Shown here piece by piece: positions 41,886-52,867 of a DNA stretch of 64,000 nt. The stretch spans positions 186,001 through 250,000 of the forward strand of contig NZ_NTMH01000040.1 in NCBI RefSeq assembly GCF_002307475.1, read 5' to 3'. The notes beneath the pieces are model-generated. The model did not search any database, was not told the origin of the DNA, and was given only the letters and a program-made list of their open reading frames with translations. Position numbers and translations under genes: made by a program. Source of the DNA: Pantoea allii (lineage in GTDB: Bacteria > Pseudomonadota > Gammaproteobacteria > Enterobacterales > Enterobacteriaceae). Positions within the stretch are counted from its first letter, which is position 1; each line of letters begins with the position of its first letter.

Positions 41886-41917
41886 ACCGGGCGGATTTAT
41901 TCGCCCGGTTTCGGTAA
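41886..41917 (+). terminator. rpsA terminator
   Basis: ACCGGGCG pairs with CGCCCGGT around an eight-base loop, followed by a short TTTCGGT. The weak T-run may let some transcripts continue into ihfB. Confidence 0.6.
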
Positions 41918-41957
41918 AAGCTGTCATACATTCCTGTAGGGATTAACCGGAGGTTAC

Positions 41958-42242
41958 ATGACCAAGTCAGAACTGATTGAAAGGCTGGCGGGACAGCACA
42001 CTCATATACCGGCGAAAGTCGTTGAGGATGCAGTCAAAGAGATGCTTGAGCACATGGCCACTACGCTGGCACAGGGCGAACGCATTGAAATCCGGGGATT
42101 CGGCAGCTTTTCGTTGCATTATCGCGCTCCGCGCACTGGCCGTAACCCGAAAACGGGTGACAAAGTGGATCTGGAAGGTAAATACGTTCCCCACTTCAAG
42201 CCAGGTAAAGAGCTGCGTGATCGTGCCAACATTTACGGCTAA
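41958..42242 (+). CDS. ihfB: Integration host factor, beta subunit
   Basis: DNA-bending protein of 94 residues that pairs with IhfA and binds specific sites in promoters, origins and recombination loci. The beta-arm region contains [15 protein letters not shown], with the proline that intercalates in [13 protein letters not shown] is the family signature. It has a strong site (ACCGGAGGTTAC) and follows rpsA as in E. coli. Confidence 0.98.
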   Translation: MTKSELIERLAGQHTHIPAKVVEDAVKEMLEHMATTLAQGERIEIRGFGSFSLHYRAPRTGRNPKTGDKVDLEGKYVPHFKPGKELRDRANIYG

Positions 42243-42260
42243 GCCGATACCGAACCGCCT

Positions 42261-42290
42261 AAACGACATCTCCGGATGTCGTTTTTTTTT
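42261..42290 (+). terminator. ihfB terminator
   Basis: AAACGACATC and GATGTCGTTT form a ten-pair stem with a TCCG loop, followed by a T-run of ten. Confidence 0.95.
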
Positions 42291-42444
42291 GCCTGATTTT
42301 GACACTGAACCTGTCTTCCAGAAAAAAGCCGCACGACTGCAACCGCCGATATTCACTTCGACGCTTCCCTCATTTTGCCCATAGCGTGCTTTATCAAGAA
42401 TAGCCCTGCGGCATACTCGCGCTACGACAAGAGCGAGATGCATT

Positions 42445-44700
42445 ATGTTGACATGGATTGCACTGGCAAGAATCGCTGCAGTGAGCAGTTTACCTTTACT
42501 GCTATTACCCCGGCTTCCACCACCGTTAATAACGGTGCTGTTGCTCCTGAGTGGCGGTTGCCTGATGCAGTTGCCTCTCCGCTACGTGCGTATGACAGGG
42601 GTGACGCTGCTGCTCGCTGCATGGTCGCTTTTCAATGCACAATCTCTGGTAAACGACACCGAAAAGATGATTGCCCGGCCAGCGATGTTCGATGTGCAAA
42701 TTGAGGATGTACATCAGACCCATTCCCGCATCAGAGTCAGACTGCTCAAAGAGGGCAACCAGAGGTTTTTCCCACCTCGCTTTGCCTGGCTCTCGGTGCC
42801 GGGTGACAGCAGTGAATATTGCCCGGGTCAGCGCTGGAAAATGATGCTCAGGCTGAGGGCGGTGCATGCCCGGCTCAACGAAGGCGATTTTGATGCACAG
42901 CGTTTCGCCATGGCGAACCATGCACCTGTACAAGGACGCATTATTTCGCAGGTCATCACGCATCCATCCTGCAGCTGGCGCTGGCGTTTTATACATTATC
43001 ATCGCCAGCAAAACGGTTTGTTGCCTGCCTCCGCCACGCTTGAAGCACTGGCGTTTGGTATCCGGGACAACCTGAGTGAAGCTACCCGGCAATTATTGCG
43101 TGACACGGGCACCGCACATTTGATGGCTATTTCAGGCATGCACATCGCACTGGCAGCAGGGACGGGATGGTTACTCGCCCGAGGTAGCCAGATTCTGTTT
43201 CCGGCCCGCCGTATTGGTTATCGGTATCCCGTGGTCATTAGCTGGATTTTTGCCGCGCTGTATACCTGGCTCTCGGGGGCTCATGCACCTGCGCAGCGGG
43301 CATTGCTGGCGCTGACTCTCTGGGCCGTAACACGATTCATTGGCGTGCAGTTAAGTGGCTGGCAGGTCTGGACGCTGTGCGTAGGCTCACTGCTGGCTAT
43401 CGATCCGCTGACGGTGCTCTCGGACAGCTTCTGGCTCTCGGTGCTGGCCGTTGGCATGTTGTTGACCTGGTATCACTGGTTTCCACTGGTGGCGCGCTTT
43501 CGCCACGCACGCCGCTGGTTGCCGATACAGCTCCTCCACCTACAGTTGGGGATGATGATTTTGATGCTGCCGCTACAGGCGAGCTTATTTAATGGCATCA
43601 GTATGACGGCGTTAATCGCGAATCTGCTGGCCATCCCGGTGGTGTCATTCATCACGGTGCCGTTGATACTGCTTGCGATGCTGCTGCCGGTAGCGGAATT
43701 ATCCATGTGGCTTTGGCTGGCGGCAGATGTGTCGCTTCGTCTTCTGTTAACCGGCCTGGCTCTGTTGCCGCCAGGCTGGTGGCCGCTACAAGGGGCGACT
43801 TTTTATATGCTCATCGTCTGGGGCGGTCTGCTTGTCTGGCGCACTGGCGTACTATTCAGCCTGCCGTGGAGCTGCAGTGCTGTCGCACTGGCCCTGATGT
43901 TCTCCCGCCACGATAAACCGGACAGGGAATGGCGCATTGATATGCTGGATGTCGGGCATGGTTTGAGCGTGGTCATCAGTCAGGGCCGTGAGGCTGTCTT
44001 GTACGATACGGGGCCGCGCTGGCAAAACAGTGATGCGGGAACACGGGTTATTATTCCCTGGATGCAACGCAAAGGTCTTAAATTGCAGCAGGTCATACTG
44101 AGCCACAAACACCTCGATCATATCGGTGGGTTATCTGCCATTCTGCAACACTGGCCCACAATGAAGGTCCGTAGCGGTTTAGCGGGCCACCAGCATTTAC
44201 CCTGCGTTCGCGGTGCCGCATGGCGCTGGAAACAGCTAAATTTTACGGTGCTCTGGCCGCTCACCGCGCCGAACGCGGGCGAAAATAACGACTCCTGCGT
44301 GGTGAGGGTGGATGATGGAAAAGTCCGGCTGTTATTGACCGGCGATCTTGAAAGCCCGGCTGAAAAGCAACTGGTCAGGCTGGAAAAGCAGCAGCTTAAG
44401 GCTGATATCCTGCAGGTTCCTCACCATGGCAGCCGTACCTCGTCGTCTCGCTTACTGCTGCGCAGCGTCGCCGGTAGCACCGCGATGGCGTCGCTGGCAC
44501 GCTATAATGCATGGCGGATGCCGGCGAAACCTGTGTTGCGGCATTACCATGAATATGGCTATGACTGGCTCGATACGGGGCAATCCGGACAGATAAGCAT
44601 CAGGGTTAATAAGGGAAAAATACAGGTTTTTACCCTCAGAGAGCAATTAATGCCCCGTTGGTATCATCAGTGGTTTGGCGTCAAACGCGAATCCAGGTAG
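42445..44700 (+). CDS. ycaI: YcaI, ComEC/Rec2-type DNA uptake channel protein
   Basis: Inner-membrane protein of 751 residues related to ComEC, the channel for single-stranded DNA uptake in natural transformation. It has an N-terminal helix pair and OB-like region (DUF4131), a central competence domain with about eight membrane helices (AISGMHIALAAGTGW, WLSGAHAPAQRALLAL), and a C-terminal metallo-beta-lactamase-like domain with LSHKHLDHIGG and VPHHGSRTSSS. The ATG lacks a clear ribosome-binding site. It heads ycaI-msbA-lpxK. Whether it takes up DNA in this organism is unknown. Confidence 0.93.
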   Translation: MLTWIALARIAAVSSLPLLLLPRLPPPLITVLLLLSGGCLMQLPLRYVRMTGVTLLLAAWSLFNAQSLVNDTEKMIARPAMFDVQIEDVHQTHSRIRVRLLKEGNQRFFPPRFAWLSVPGDSSEYCPGQRWKMMLRLRAVHARLNEGDFDAQRFAMANHAPVQGRIISQVITHPSCSWRWRFIHYHRQQNGLLPASATLEALAFGIRDNLSEATRQLLRDTGTAHLMAISGMHIALAAGTGWLLARGSQILFPARRIGYRYPVVISWIFAALYTWLSGAHAPAQRALLALTLWAVTRFIGVQLSGWQVWTLCVGSLLAIDPLTVLSDSFWLSVLAVGMLLTWYHWFPLVARFRHARRWLPIQLLHLQLGMMILMLPLQASLFNGISMTALIANLLAIPVVSFITVPLILLAMLLPVAELSMWLWLAADVSLRLLLTGLALLPPGWWPLQGATFYMLIVWGGLLVWRTGVLFSLPWSCSAVALALMFSRHDKPDREWRIDMLDVGHGLSVVISQGREAVLYDTGPRWQNSDAGTRVIIPWMQRKGLKLQQVILSHKHLDHIGGLSAILQHWPTMKVRSGLAGHQHLPCVRGAAWRWKQLNFTVLWPLTAPNAGENNDSCVVRVDDGKVRLLLTGDLESPAEKQLVRLEKQQLKADILQVPHHGSRTSSSRLLLRSVAGSTAMASLARYNAWRMPAKPVLRHYHEYGYDWLDTGQSGQISIRVNKGKIQVFTLREQLMPRWYHQWFGVKRESR

Positions 44701-44734
44701 AATGACCGGCTATTTCCAACAACGTGAATAAATA

Positions 44735-46483
44735 ATGCATCAAGATAAAGATCTCTCAACGTGGCAGACATTCCGTCGACTCTGGCCGATGATCGCACCC
44801 AACAAAGCTGGCTTAATTGTGGCGGCTACGGCCCTGATTATTAATGCCGCAGGCGATACGTTAATGCTCTCCCTGTTGAAGCCTTTGCTGGATGACGGCT
44901 TTGGTAAAGCGGACAGGTCCGTAATGCTGTGGATGCCGTTGGCAGTCATTGGCTTGATGCTGATTCGTGGCGTGAGCAGCTATATCTCCAGCTACTGCAT
45001 TTCATGGGTGTCGGGCAATGTAGTCATGAATATGCGTCGCCGCCTCTTCAGTCATATGATGGGCATGCCGGTAGCCTTCTTCGATCAACAGTCCACGGGC
45101 ACGCTACTCTCGCGCATCACCTATGATTCTGAGCAGGTTGCCTCGTCGTCGTCAGGTGCGCTGGTGACGGTGGTACGTGAGGGTGCATCGATTATTGGCC
45201 TGTTTATCATGATGTTTTATTACAGCTGGCAGCTGTCACTGATCCTGATTGTGCTGGCCCCCATCGTTTCATTTGCCATTCGCATGGTGTCAAAACGTTT
45301 CCGTAACATCAGCAAATCGATGCAAAACACCATGGGGCAGGTGACGACCAGCGCTGAGCAAATGCTGAAAGGGCATAAAGAAGTGCTGATTTTCGGTGGT
45401 CAGGAAATTGAATCTGAGCGCTTTGCTAAGGTCAGCAACCGTATGCGCCAGCAGGGCATGAAGCTGGTTTCAGCGTCTTCGATCTCCGATCCTGTCATTC
45501 AGCTGATCGCCTCTCTGGCCCTGGCCTTCGTCCTCTATGCGGCAAGTTTCCCAAGCGTAATGGATACGTTGACCGCTGGTACCATAACGGTTGTGTTCTC
45601 CTCGATGATTGCCCTGATGCGCCCACTGAAGTCGCTGACTAACGTCAATGCTCAGTTCCAGCGCGGCATGGCAGCCTGCCAGACGCTGTTCTCAATCCTG
45701 GACAGCGAACAGGAAATTGACACCGGTAAGCGTGAAATTACCCGCGCCAAAGGCGATGTCGAGTTCCGTAATGTGACATTTACCTATCCCGGTCGTGAAA
45801 CCCCAGCATTGAAAGACATTAATCTGATGCTGCCAGCAGGAAAAACGGTGGCATTGGTTGGTCGCTCAGGCTCGGGTAAATCCACCATTGCAAGCCTGCT
45901 GACGCGTTTTTATGATATTCAGCAGGGCGACATTTTGCTGGATGGTCACGACCTGCGCGAGTACACCTTATCCTCATTACGTAATCAGGTGGCACTGGTG
46001 TCGCAAAATGTGCACCTGTTCAATGATACCGTCGCCAATAACATCGCCTACGCGCGAAGCGAGCAGTACAGCCGCGCGGAAATTGAAAAGGCGGCGACCA
46101 TGGCCCATGCCATGGATTTTATCAATAAAATGGATAAAGGCCTGGATACCGTGATCGGTGAGAACGGCGTGCTGTTGTCTGGCGGTCAGCGCCAGCGTAT
46201 CGCCATTGCTCGCGCGCTGCTGCGCGACTGCCCAATCCTGATTCTTGATGAGGCGACCTCTGCGCTGGATACGGAATCTGAGCGTGCCATCCAGTCAGCG
46301 CTGGACGAGTTACAGAAAAACCGTACCTCCCTGGTTATTGCACACCGCCTGTCTACTATCGAAAAAGCGGATGAAATTGTGGTGGTGGAAGAGGGCAAAA
46401 TCATTGAGCGCGGCACGCATGCAGCGTTGCTGGCGGAAAAAGGCGCTTATGCACAACTTCATAAAATGCAATTTGGCCAATGA
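44735..46483 (+). CDS. msbA: MsbA, lipid A-core flippase
   Basis: Homodimeric ABC exporter that flips core-lipid A across the inner membrane, 582 residues as in E. coli. Six membrane helices lie in residues 20-310; the ATPase domain has Walker [12 protein letters not shown], signature [16 protein letters not shown] and Walker [13 protein letters not shown]. The stop overlaps the lpxK start (ATGA at 46480-46483), a conserved coupling in the lipid A pathway. Confidence 0.98.
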   Translation: MHQDKDLSTWQTFRRLWPMIAPNKAGLIVAATALIINAAGDTLMLSLLKPLLDDGFGKADRSVMLWMPLAVIGLMLIRGVSSYISSYCISWVSGNVVMNMRRRLFSHMMGMPVAFFDQQSTGTLLSRITYDSEQVASSSSGALVTVVREGASIIGLFIMMFYYSWQLSLILIVLAPIVSFAIRMVSKRFRNISKSMQNTMGQVTTSAEQMLKGHKEVLIFGGQEIESERFAKVSNRMRQQGMKLVSASSISDPVIQLIASLALAFVLYAASFPSVMDTLTAGTITVVFSSMIALMRPLKSLTNVNAQFQRGMAACQTLFSILDSEQEIDTGKREITRAKGDVEFRNVTFTYPGRETPALKDINLMLPAGKTVALVGRSGSGKSTIASLLTRFYDIQQGDILLDGHDLREYTLSSLRNQVALVSQNVHLFNDTVANNIAYARSEQYSRAEIEKAATMAHAMDFINKMDKGLDTVIGENGVLLSGGQRQRIAIARALLRDCPILILDEATSALDTESERAIQSALDELQKNRTSLVIAHRLSTIEKADEIVVVEEGKIIERGTHAALLAEKGAYAQLHKMQFGQ

Positions 46484-47481
46484 TTGAGCGCATCTGGAGT
46501 GGCCGATCGCCCCTGTGGTTACTGCTATGGCCACTCAGTGTGCTGTACGGTGCTATCACGGCATTGATTCGCTTCAGTTTTCAACGCGGCTGGCGTAAAA
46601 GCTGGCGCGCGCCGCTGCCTGTGGTCGTGGTGGGTAATTTGACTGCTGGTGGGAACGGTAAAACGCCAGTGGTGATTTGGTTGGTAGAAGCCCTGCAACA
46701 GCGCGGATTACGGGTGGGTGTGATTTCGCGCGGCTATGGCGGCAAAGCAGACAGTTATCCGTTGCGGGTTACGGCCGACACGGCGACCGAACAGGCAGGG
46801 GATGAACCTGTTCTGATCGCTCAGCGCACGTCTGCGCCAGTGGCCGTCGCCCCTCGTCGTCGTGATGCCATTGAGGCGCTCCTGGAACATCACTCACTGG
46901 ATTTGATTGTCACCGACGATGGCCTGCAGCATTACGCATTGCAGCGCGATCGGGAAATCGTGGTGGTGGATGGTGTGCGCCGTTTTGGTAATGGCTGGTG
47001 GCTACCCGCGGGTCCGATGCGTGAACGTGCTTCGCGCCTGAATACGGTAGATGCCATTATCGTCAACGGCGGCGAACCGCAGCAGGGTGAAATTGCCATG
47101 CAACTGCGCCCGGGCATGGCGACCCACCTTCTTAGCGGTGAGCAACGTCCACTCAGCGCGTTTCAAGACGTTGTTGCGATGGCGGGAATCGGTCATCCAC
47201 CTCGCTTTTTTAACACCTTAAAACAGCAGGGTTTAACGCCCGTGGCGGAAATCGCCTTCGCCGATCACCATGCCTATAGCGAAGACGAACTTTCACGTCT
47301 GCTGCTGCCGGAGCAGACGCTGCTGATGACCGAAAAAGATGCAGTAAAGTGTCGCGCATTCGCGCAACCTGCCTGGTGGTATTTACCGGTAGATGCTCAT
47401 CTGCAAGCTGAAGCGGCAATGGCACTGTTAGACGATTTAGAACGCCTTTGCGGCACGTATTCACACCGGGCATCGCACTAA
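46480..47481 (+). CDS. lpxK: LpxK, tetraacyldisaccharide 4'-kinase
   Basis: Membrane-bound kinase phosphorylating the lipid A disaccharide at position 4', 333 residues. It has an N-terminal membrane-anchoring helix ([13 protein letters not shown]), the P-loop [18 protein letters not shown], the [19 protein letters not shown] core and ITMTEKD-like [10 protein letters not shown]. It overlaps msbA by four bases. Confidence 0.97.
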   Translation: MIERIWSGRSPLWLLLWPLSVLYGAITALIRFSFQRGWRKSWRAPLPVVVVGNLTAGGNGKTPVVIWLVEALQQRGLRVGVISRGYGGKADSYPLRVTADTATEQAGDEPVLIAQRTSAPVAVAPRRRDAIEALLEHHSLDLIVTDDGLQHYALQRDREIVVVDGVRRFGNGWWLPAGPMRERASRLNTVDAIIVNGGEPQQGEIAMQLRPGMATHLLSGEQRPLSAFQDVVAMAGIGHPPRFFNTLKQQGLTPVAEIAFADHHAYSEDELSRLLLPEQTLLMTEKDAVKCRAFAQPAWWYLPVDAHLQAEAAMALLDDLERLCGTYSHRASH

Positions 47482-47505
47482 AATCCCCTTCAGATAAGGA
47501 AGAGA

Positions 47506-48723
47506 ATGAGCACACATTCACTTTCGCTACAGCAGGCCCGCAATATTCAACTCGCGGCACAGGGCCTGCTTCGTCCCGCTGCCCGCCGGGCACGCCGTGA
47601 GGACATTCCAGACTGTATTACCCAGATGTCTTTGCTGCAAATCGACACCATCAATGTGGTTGCCCGAAGCCCTTATCTGGTGCTGTTTAGTCGTTTAGGC
47701 GACTATCCGTCCTCCTGGCTAGATGAGGCTCTTGCTCAGGGCGAGATATTTGAGTACTGGGCCCATGAAGCCTGCTTTATTCCGCGCAACGATTACAAAC
47801 TACTGCGACATCGCATGCTGTCGCCTGAACGTCTGGGTTGGAAATACAGTGCGCAGTGGGCTGCCGAATATCAGCAGGAGATCGCCGAGTTACTGACGTA
47901 TATCCGCGATAACGGACCGGTAAGATCGGCCGATTTTGCCAGCGGAAAAAATCATAAACCCGGATGGTGGGCCTGGAAACCGCACAAGCGGCATCTTGAA
48001 AACCTGTTTAGTGCCGGTGAGTTGATGGTGTCGGAACGGCGAAATTTTCAGCGTGTTTACGATTTACGCGCCCGCGTGATGCCTGACTGGCAGGATGCGA
48101 TCCATGCCATCAGCGAGGACGAAGCAACCCGATTAATGCTTATAAACAGCGCACGCAGCCTGGGGATTTTTCGCCGCGAGTGGCTGGCGGATTATTACCG
48201 GCTGAAACGTGCACCCGTCAACGTGTTTATGCAATGGGCGCAGGAGGCCGGAGAAATTATTCCGGTCGAGGTTAATGGTATGGGAGAAATGTGGCTGCAT
48301 CAGAGTGCGCTGCCCGGATTAGCGACGCCGTTGAAAGCGACACATACCACGCTGTTATCCCCGTTCGATCCCTTGGTTTGGGATCGGAAACGGGCGCTGG
48401 AACTCTTTGGTTTTGACTACCGTATTGAATGCTATACGCCAGCCGCTAAGCGTAAATATGGCTACTTTGTCTTACCCTTACTGCATCGCGGCCAAATTAA
48501 AGCCCGGCTTGATGCACGGATGCTCCGCGCGTCGCGCCAGCTTGAAATCAAAAATATCTGGCTGGAACAAAACGTCCCGGTCACTGCGTCATTTTTGCAG
48601 GATGCCCAACGCGCAATAACCCGCTTTGCGCGCTGGCAGGGCGCAGAGACGGTCGCGATTCAGCAGGCACCCTCAGCGTTACTGGCGCACTGGCCAACGT
48701 TGTGGCAACTGGATAATCCGTGA
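47506..48723 (+). CDS. ycaQ: YcaQ, winged-helix DNA glycosylase (AlkX type)
   Basis: HTH_42-family DNA glycosylase of 405 residues; E. coli YcaQ unhooks interstrand crosslinks made by nitrogen mustards. The catalytic Gln-hydrophobic-Asp motif is seen as Q45-I46-D47 in SLLQIDTINVV, followed by RSPYLVLFSRLG. The conserved C-terminal block is TTLLSPFDPLVWDRKRALELF. It follows lpxK by 24 bases with an AAGGAAGAG site, so it is probably in the same transcript. Confidence 0.94.
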   Translation: MSTHSLSLQQARNIQLAAQGLLRPAARRARREDIPDCITQMSLLQIDTINVVARSPYLVLFSRLGDYPSSWLDEALAQGEIFEYWAHEACFIPRNDYKLLRHRMLSPERLGWKYSAQWAAEYQQEIAELLTYIRDNGPVRSADFASGKNHKPGWWAWKPHKRHLENLFSAGELMVSERRNFQRVYDLRARVMPDWQDAIHAISEDEATRLMLINSARSLGIFRREWLADYYRLKRAPVNVFMQWAQEAGEIIPVEVNGMGEMWLHQSALPGLATPLKATHTTLLSPFDPLVWDRKRALELFGFDYRIECYTPAAKRKYGYFVLPLLHRGQIKARLDARMLRASRQLEIKNIWLEQNVPVTASFLQDAQRAITRFARWQGAETVAIQQAPSALLAHWPTLWQLDNP

Positions 48724-48808
48724 TGCCGCACCCGGTGCGGTTTACCCGCTCTTGTCAGCGCTGTGATATGCTTTAGCGCTTACGCTCTCGGTCCGTGATG
48801 GAGGAAAT

Positions 48809-48991
48809 ATGGATCACCGTTTACTCGAAATCGTTGCCTGCCCGGTTTGCAATGGCAAGCTGTACTACAACAACGAACAGCAAGAACTGATCTGCAAGCC
48901 GGATGCGCTGGCTTTCCCTGTGCGCGATGGCATTCCGGTTCTCCTGGAAAATGAAGCCCGTACCTTATCGGTTGAAGAGATCCATCCATGA
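48809..48991 (+). CDS. ycaR: YcaR, UPF0434/Trm112-like small protein
   Basis: Protein of 60 residues in the Trm112/UPF0434 family. The N-terminal half has the knuckle [10 protein letters not shown] but no second cysteine pair, so zinc binding is uncertain; the C-terminal half reads [21 protein letters not shown] site precedes the ATG. Its stop overlaps the kdsB start (ATGA at 48988-48991), which suggests translational coupling with the CMP-KDO enzyme. The function is unknown. Confidence 0.93.
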   Translation: MDHRLLEIVACPVCNGKLYYNNEQQELICKPDALAFPVRDGIPVLLENEARTLSVEEIHP

Positions 48992-49737
48992 GTTTTATTG
49001 CCATCATTCCTGCTCGTTATGCCTCAACCCGTTTACCCGGTAAACCCTTGGTCGATATTCATGGCAAGACGATGGTGGTACATGTGATGGAGCGCGCACG
49101 AGAATCCGGTGCCAGCCGGGTGATCGTGGCGACCGACCACCCTGATGTAGCCAGCGCTGTCGAAGCGGCAGGGGGCGAAGTCTGCATGACGCGCGCCGAC
49201 CATCATTCAGGCACGGAACGTCTTGCCGAGGTGATTGAGAAGTATCAGTTTGCAGACGATCAAATTATCGTCAATGTTCAGGGCGATGAGCCCATGATCC
49301 CGGCGGAAATCGTGCATCAGGTAGCGACCAACCTGGCGCATTCTGAAGCAGGTATGGCGACGCTGGCCGTGCCGATTACCGATGCGGAAGAAGCATTTAA
49401 TCCCAATGCCGTTAAAGTCGTTATGGATGCAAAAGGCTACGCGCTGTATTTCTCACGCGCGACCATTCCCTGGGACCGTGAGCGCTATGCTGAATCGCGC
49501 GATCGGATCGGCGATACGCTGTTACGTCACATTGGCATTTACGCCTACCGCGCAGGGTTTATTCGTCGTTACGTAGGCTGGGCACCTTGTCCACTTGAGC
49601 AGATCGAACTTCTCGAGCAACTCCGCGTGCTGTGGTATGGCGAAAAGATTCATGTCGCGGTAGCAAAAACGGTACCGGGCGTTGGCGTCGATACGCCAGA
49701 GGATCTGATCCGCGTTCGTGCTGCCATGCACGGCTGA
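48988..49737 (+). CDS. kdsB: KdsB, CMP-KDO synthetase
   Basis: Activates KDO with CTP for addition to lipid A, 249 residues. The nucleotidyltransferase signature [17 protein letters not shown] is at the N-terminus; [11 protein letters not shown] and GVDTPEDL are the metal- and sugar-site motifs. It is the last gene of the lpxK-ycaQ-ycaR-kdsB direction and supplies the inner-core sugar needed for the lipid made by LpxK and exported by MsbA. Confidence 0.97.
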   Translation: MSFIAIIPARYASTRLPGKPLVDIHGKTMVVHVMERARESGASRVIVATDHPDVASAVEAAGGEVCMTRADHHSGTERLAEVIEKYQFADDQIIVNVQGDEPMIPAEIVHQVATNLAHSEAGMATLAVPITDAEEAFNPNAVKVVMDAKGYALYFSRATIPWDRERYAESRDRIGDTLLRHIGIYAYRAGFIRRYVGWAPCPLEQIELLEQLRVLWYGEKIHVAVAKTVPGVGVDTPEDLIRVRAAMHG

Positions 49738-49820
49738 GTCGAGCCGTCGCGCTTTACCCCTCGCGGCGCTTGCCTGAGGATGCACCCGTCCAGATATGGC
49801 CCCAAACAGAAAACCATGGT

Positions 49821-49854
49821 TGAGTGATACGCGCGTTATTGGGCGTATCACTCA
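49821..49854. terminator. Hairpin between convergent kdsB and elyC
   Basis: TGAGTGATACGC pairs perfectly with GCGTATCACTCA (12 bp) around a ten-base loop. It ends six bases before the elyC stop. There is no T-run on either strand. E. coli ycbJ is absent from this gap. Confidence 0.6.
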
Positions 49855-49860
49855 GCATGT

Positions 49861-50637
49861 TTACGGGCCAGTGTCCTCAGCAGAGGTTTTAAAGCGCTGT
49901 AACAGGCTGCCCAGCGTTTCATAGATAGCGCGCTCGCTGTGGCCCATCCACAGAGGAGAAGGGAAAGCACGCTCCCACCAGTTTAACGGGGAGGTAATCG
50001 CCAGTTGGTTAGCCGGCGCGGGCGTCGGGTCGAGTCCTGCCTGCTGGAAAAAACGCATGGCACGCGGCATATGATTCGCTGATGTGACCAACAGGAAGGG
50101 TTGATGACCGATCAGGGCGCTGACCGCCTGGGCTTCCTGCGCAGTATCTTTGGGCTGATCCAATGTATGGATATGTGATGAAGGTACGCCAAGGCTTTCG
50201 GCGACCTGTGCGGCCACCCACGCATTACTTTTGGGGTTATGCCCTGCAGCGGCACCGGTAAATATCATTGTTGCCTGCGGGTTACGCCGCCACTGGCGCA
50301 CGCCTTCTGTCACCCGGGGCAAACTGTTATTCAACAAGTTTGAACTGGGTGCCCATGCAGAGTTATAGGTATAACCTCCGCCCAGTACCACGATGTAATC
50401 CACTTTCTGGCTGCCATTCCAGGTCGGATAGTGCGACTCCACCGGCAGCAGCAGGCGGTCTGCAACGGGTTGTAGGCTAATCAGCAATAACACCAGCCAG
50501 CTGGTTGAGATGATTATTTTGCCGCTTTTCTGCCAGCGGCTGAACCAAAGCAGTAAAATGCCCACTGCCATAAGTAAAAGCAGAAAAGGCAGGGGAAGTA
50601 ATACGTTACCCACTGCCTTTTTCAGCATAAAAAACAT
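49861..50637 (-). CDS. elyC: ElyC (YcbC), DUF218 envelope biogenesis protein
   Basis: Inner-membrane protein of 258 residues with two N-terminal membrane helices (LPLPFLLLLMAVGILLLWF and WLVLLLISLQPVADRLL) and a periplasmic DUF218 domain (DYIVVLGGGYTYN, LLVTSANHMPRAMRFF). In E. coli ElyC is needed for peptidoglycan synthesis at low temperature and affects enterobacterial common antigen carrier lipid use. The ATG at 50637 has AGAGG eight bases upstream. It is divergent from cmoM. Confidence 0.94.
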   Translation of the reverse strand: MFFMLKKAVGNVLLPLPFLLLLMAVGILLLWFSRWQKSGKIIISTSWLVLLLISLQPVADRLLLPVESHYPTWNGSQKVDYIVVLGGGYTYNSAWAPSSNLLNNSLPRVTEGVRQWRRNPQATMIFTGAAAGHNPKSNAWVAAQVAESLGVPSSHIHTLDQPKDTAQEAQAVSALIGHQPFLLVTSANHMPRAMRFFQQAGLDPTPAPANQLAITSPLNWWERAFPSPLWMGHSERAIYETLGSLLQRFKTSAEDTGP

Positions 50638-50762
50638 TTAAAAAACCTCTTGTTGTCCGAAAAAACAGCAGCCAGAGCACAAGAATGGGATGAAAGCTTC
50701 ATTCTTACTGTACCTGTGACAAAATAGCATATGTTTCACCGCAGCATACCGGAGTCCACGCC

Positions 50763-51548
50763 ATGCAGGATCGTAACTTTGACGATCTCGCGGATAAATT
50801 TTCGCAAAATATTTACGGCACAACCAAAGGCCAGGTGCGTCAGGCCATCTTGTGGGATGAGCTGGAAACGATTCTTCCCAGCCTGTCCTCCTCTTCCCTG
50901 AGCGTGCTGGATGCGGGCGGCGGTATAGGGCAAATTTCCAGCGGGCTGGCGGCGCGGGGCCATCAGGTCGTGCTGTGCGATCTGTCAGGTGAAATGTTAC
51001 GCCGCGCGCAGGAAAATGCCCAGGCGCTGGGTGTGAGCCACCACATGCAATTCAAACAAATTAGCGCGCAGCAGGTCGGTGAACATTTGGTTAAGCCGGT
51101 GGATCTGGTATTGTTTCACGCTGTGCTTGAGTGGGTTGCTGAACCTGAAGCCGTGTTAAAAGCCTTGTTTGATACACTGCGGCCCGGCGGCGTGCTGTCG
51201 TTGATGTTTTACAACCTGCATGGTTTAACATTACGCACCCTGACGTTGGGTAATTTTGGCTATCTGCGTACCAACTTAACCAAACGCAAGAAGCGCACGC
51301 TGTCACCGGATTATCCTCGCGATCCCGATGATGTGTATCGCTGGCTGGAAGCCTGTGGTTTCCAGATTGAACGGCGTGCCGGGATTCGTGTATTCAGTGA
51401 TTATATGAAGCCGCCTAAAGGCGAGCCAAAGAGTGACGACGAAATTATTGAGATGGAGCGGCGCTTTTGCCGCCAGGAACCCTTTTTAAGCTTAGGGCGT
51501 TACATCCACGTGACCGCGCGCAAACCCGGGCAGAAGGACGAATTATGA
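50763..51548 (+). CDS. cmoM: CmoM (SmtA), tRNA cmo5U34 methyltransferase
   Basis: SAM-dependent methyltransferase of 261 residues that converts tRNA cmo5U34 to mcmo5U34. SAM motif I is [12 protein letters not shown]; later conserved parts are [29 protein letters not shown] and [16 protein letters not shown]. Its stop overlaps the mukF ATG (ATGA), placing it at the head of the muk operon as in E. coli. Confidence 0.96.
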   Translation: MQDRNFDDLADKFSQNIYGTTKGQVRQAILWDELETILPSLSSSSLSVLDAGGGIGQISSGLAARGHQVVLCDLSGEMLRRAQENAQALGVSHHMQFKQISAQQVGEHLVKPVDLVLFHAVLEWVAEPEAVLKALFDTLRPGGVLSLMFYNLHGLTLRTLTLGNFGYLRTNLTKRKKRTLSPDYPRDPDDVYRWLEACGFQIERRAGIRVFSDYMKPPKGEPKSDDEIIEMERRFCRQEPFLSLGRYIHVTARKPGQKDEL

Positions 51549-52867
51549 GTGAATTTTCCCAGACGGTACCGGAACTGGTATCCTGGGCGCGCAAGAATGA
51601 CTTCTCCCTTGCGCTGCCAGTTGAACGTCTGGCTTTTTTGCTGGCTATCGCCACGCTAAACGGCGAGCGCATGGACGGAGAGATGAGCGAAGGCGATCTG
51701 ATTGATGCGTTTCGTCACGTCAGCAAAGCCTTTGAGCAAACCAGTGAAACCGTCCTGGTGCGTGCCAACAACGCCATCAACGATATGGTGCGTCAGCGCT
51801 TGTTAAACCGCTTTACCAGTGAGTTAACCGAGGGCAATGCCATTTATCGCCTGACGCCGTTGGCCATCGGCATCACCGATTACTATATCCGCCAGCGTGA
51901 GTTCTCCACGCTGCGCCTGTCTATGCAACTTTCCATTGTTGCTGCGGAACTGAAGCGTGCCGCGGATGCCGCTCAGGAAAATGGCGACGAATTTCACTGG
52001 CACCGCAACGTGTTCGCGCCGCTGAAATACTCGGTGGCTGAAATCTTCGACAGCATTGATATGACACAGCGCCTGATGGATGAGCAACAGCAGGCGGTGA
52101 AATCCGATATTGCTGAACTGCTGAACAAAGACTGGCGAGCCGCAATTTCAAGCTGTGAAATGTTGCTGTCGGAAACCTCAGGCACACTGCGCGAGCTGCA
52201 GGATACGCTTGAGGCGGCGGGCGACAAGCTGCAGGAAAATCTGCTGCGTATTCAGGATGCGACGCTGGATAGCCCGGATCTGGGCTTCGTCGATAAACTG
52301 GTCTTCGATTTGCAAAGCAAACTCGACCGCATTACCAGTTGGGGGCAGCAGGCCATCGACCTGTGGATTGGCTACGATCGCCACGTCCACAAATTTATTC
52401 GTACTGCCATCGATATGGACAAAAACCGCGTTTTTGCTCAGCGGTTGCGGGTTTCCGTACAGAACTATTTTGATGCGCCCTGGGCGTTGACCTATGCCAA
52501 CGCCGAACGTCTTTACGATATGCGTGATGACGAGTTGACGCTGCGTAATGACGAAGTTATGGGCGAACTGCCTGCCGAGCTGGAATTTGAAGAATTTAAT
52601 GAAATTCGCGAGCAACTGGCGGCCATGATTGAAGAAGCCTTAGAGAGTTACAAAACGCAGCAAAAACCGCTCAACCTCGCCGTGGTAATGCGCGACTATC
52701 TGGCCCAATACCCACGCGCGCGTCACTTTGACCTTGCGCGCATCGTAGTGGATCAGGCGGTGCGACTCGGCGTAGCGGAAGCCGATTTAGCCGGTTTGCC
52801 TGTGGAATGGCAAGCCATTAATGATTACGGAGCCAAGGTGCAGGCACATGTCATCGACAAATATTGA
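51545..52867 (+). CDS. mukF: MukF, kleisin of the MukBEF condensin
   Basis: Kleisin subunit bridging MukB heads in the bacterial condensin, 440 residues as in E. coli. An N-terminal winged helix (about residues 10-115) dimerises, a helical middle region follows, and a C-terminal winged helix contacts the MukB cap. The ATG at 51545 overlaps the cmoM stop; an upstream in-frame ATG lies inside cmoM. Its end overlaps mukE by 20 bases. Confidence 0.97.
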   Translation: MSEFSQTVPELVSWARKNDFSLALPVERLAFLLAIATLNGERMDGEMSEGDLIDAFRHVSKAFEQTSETVLVRANNAINDMVRQRLLNRFTSELTEGNAIYRLTPLAIGITDYYIRQREFSTLRLSMQLSIVAAELKRAADAAQENGDEFHWHRNVFAPLKYSVAEIFDSIDMTQRLMDEQQQAVKSDIAELLNKDWRAAISSCEMLLSETSGTLRELQDTLEAAGDKLQENLLRIQDATLDSPDLGFVDKLVFDLQSKLDRITSWGQQAIDLWIGYDRHVHKFIRTAIDMDKNRVFAQRLRVSVQNYFDAPWALTYANAERLYDMRDDELTLRNDEVMGELPAELEFEEFNEIREQLAAMIEEALESYKTQQKPLNLAVVMRDYLAQYPRARHFDLARIVVDQAVRLGVAEADLAGLPVEWQAINDYGAKVQAHVIDKY

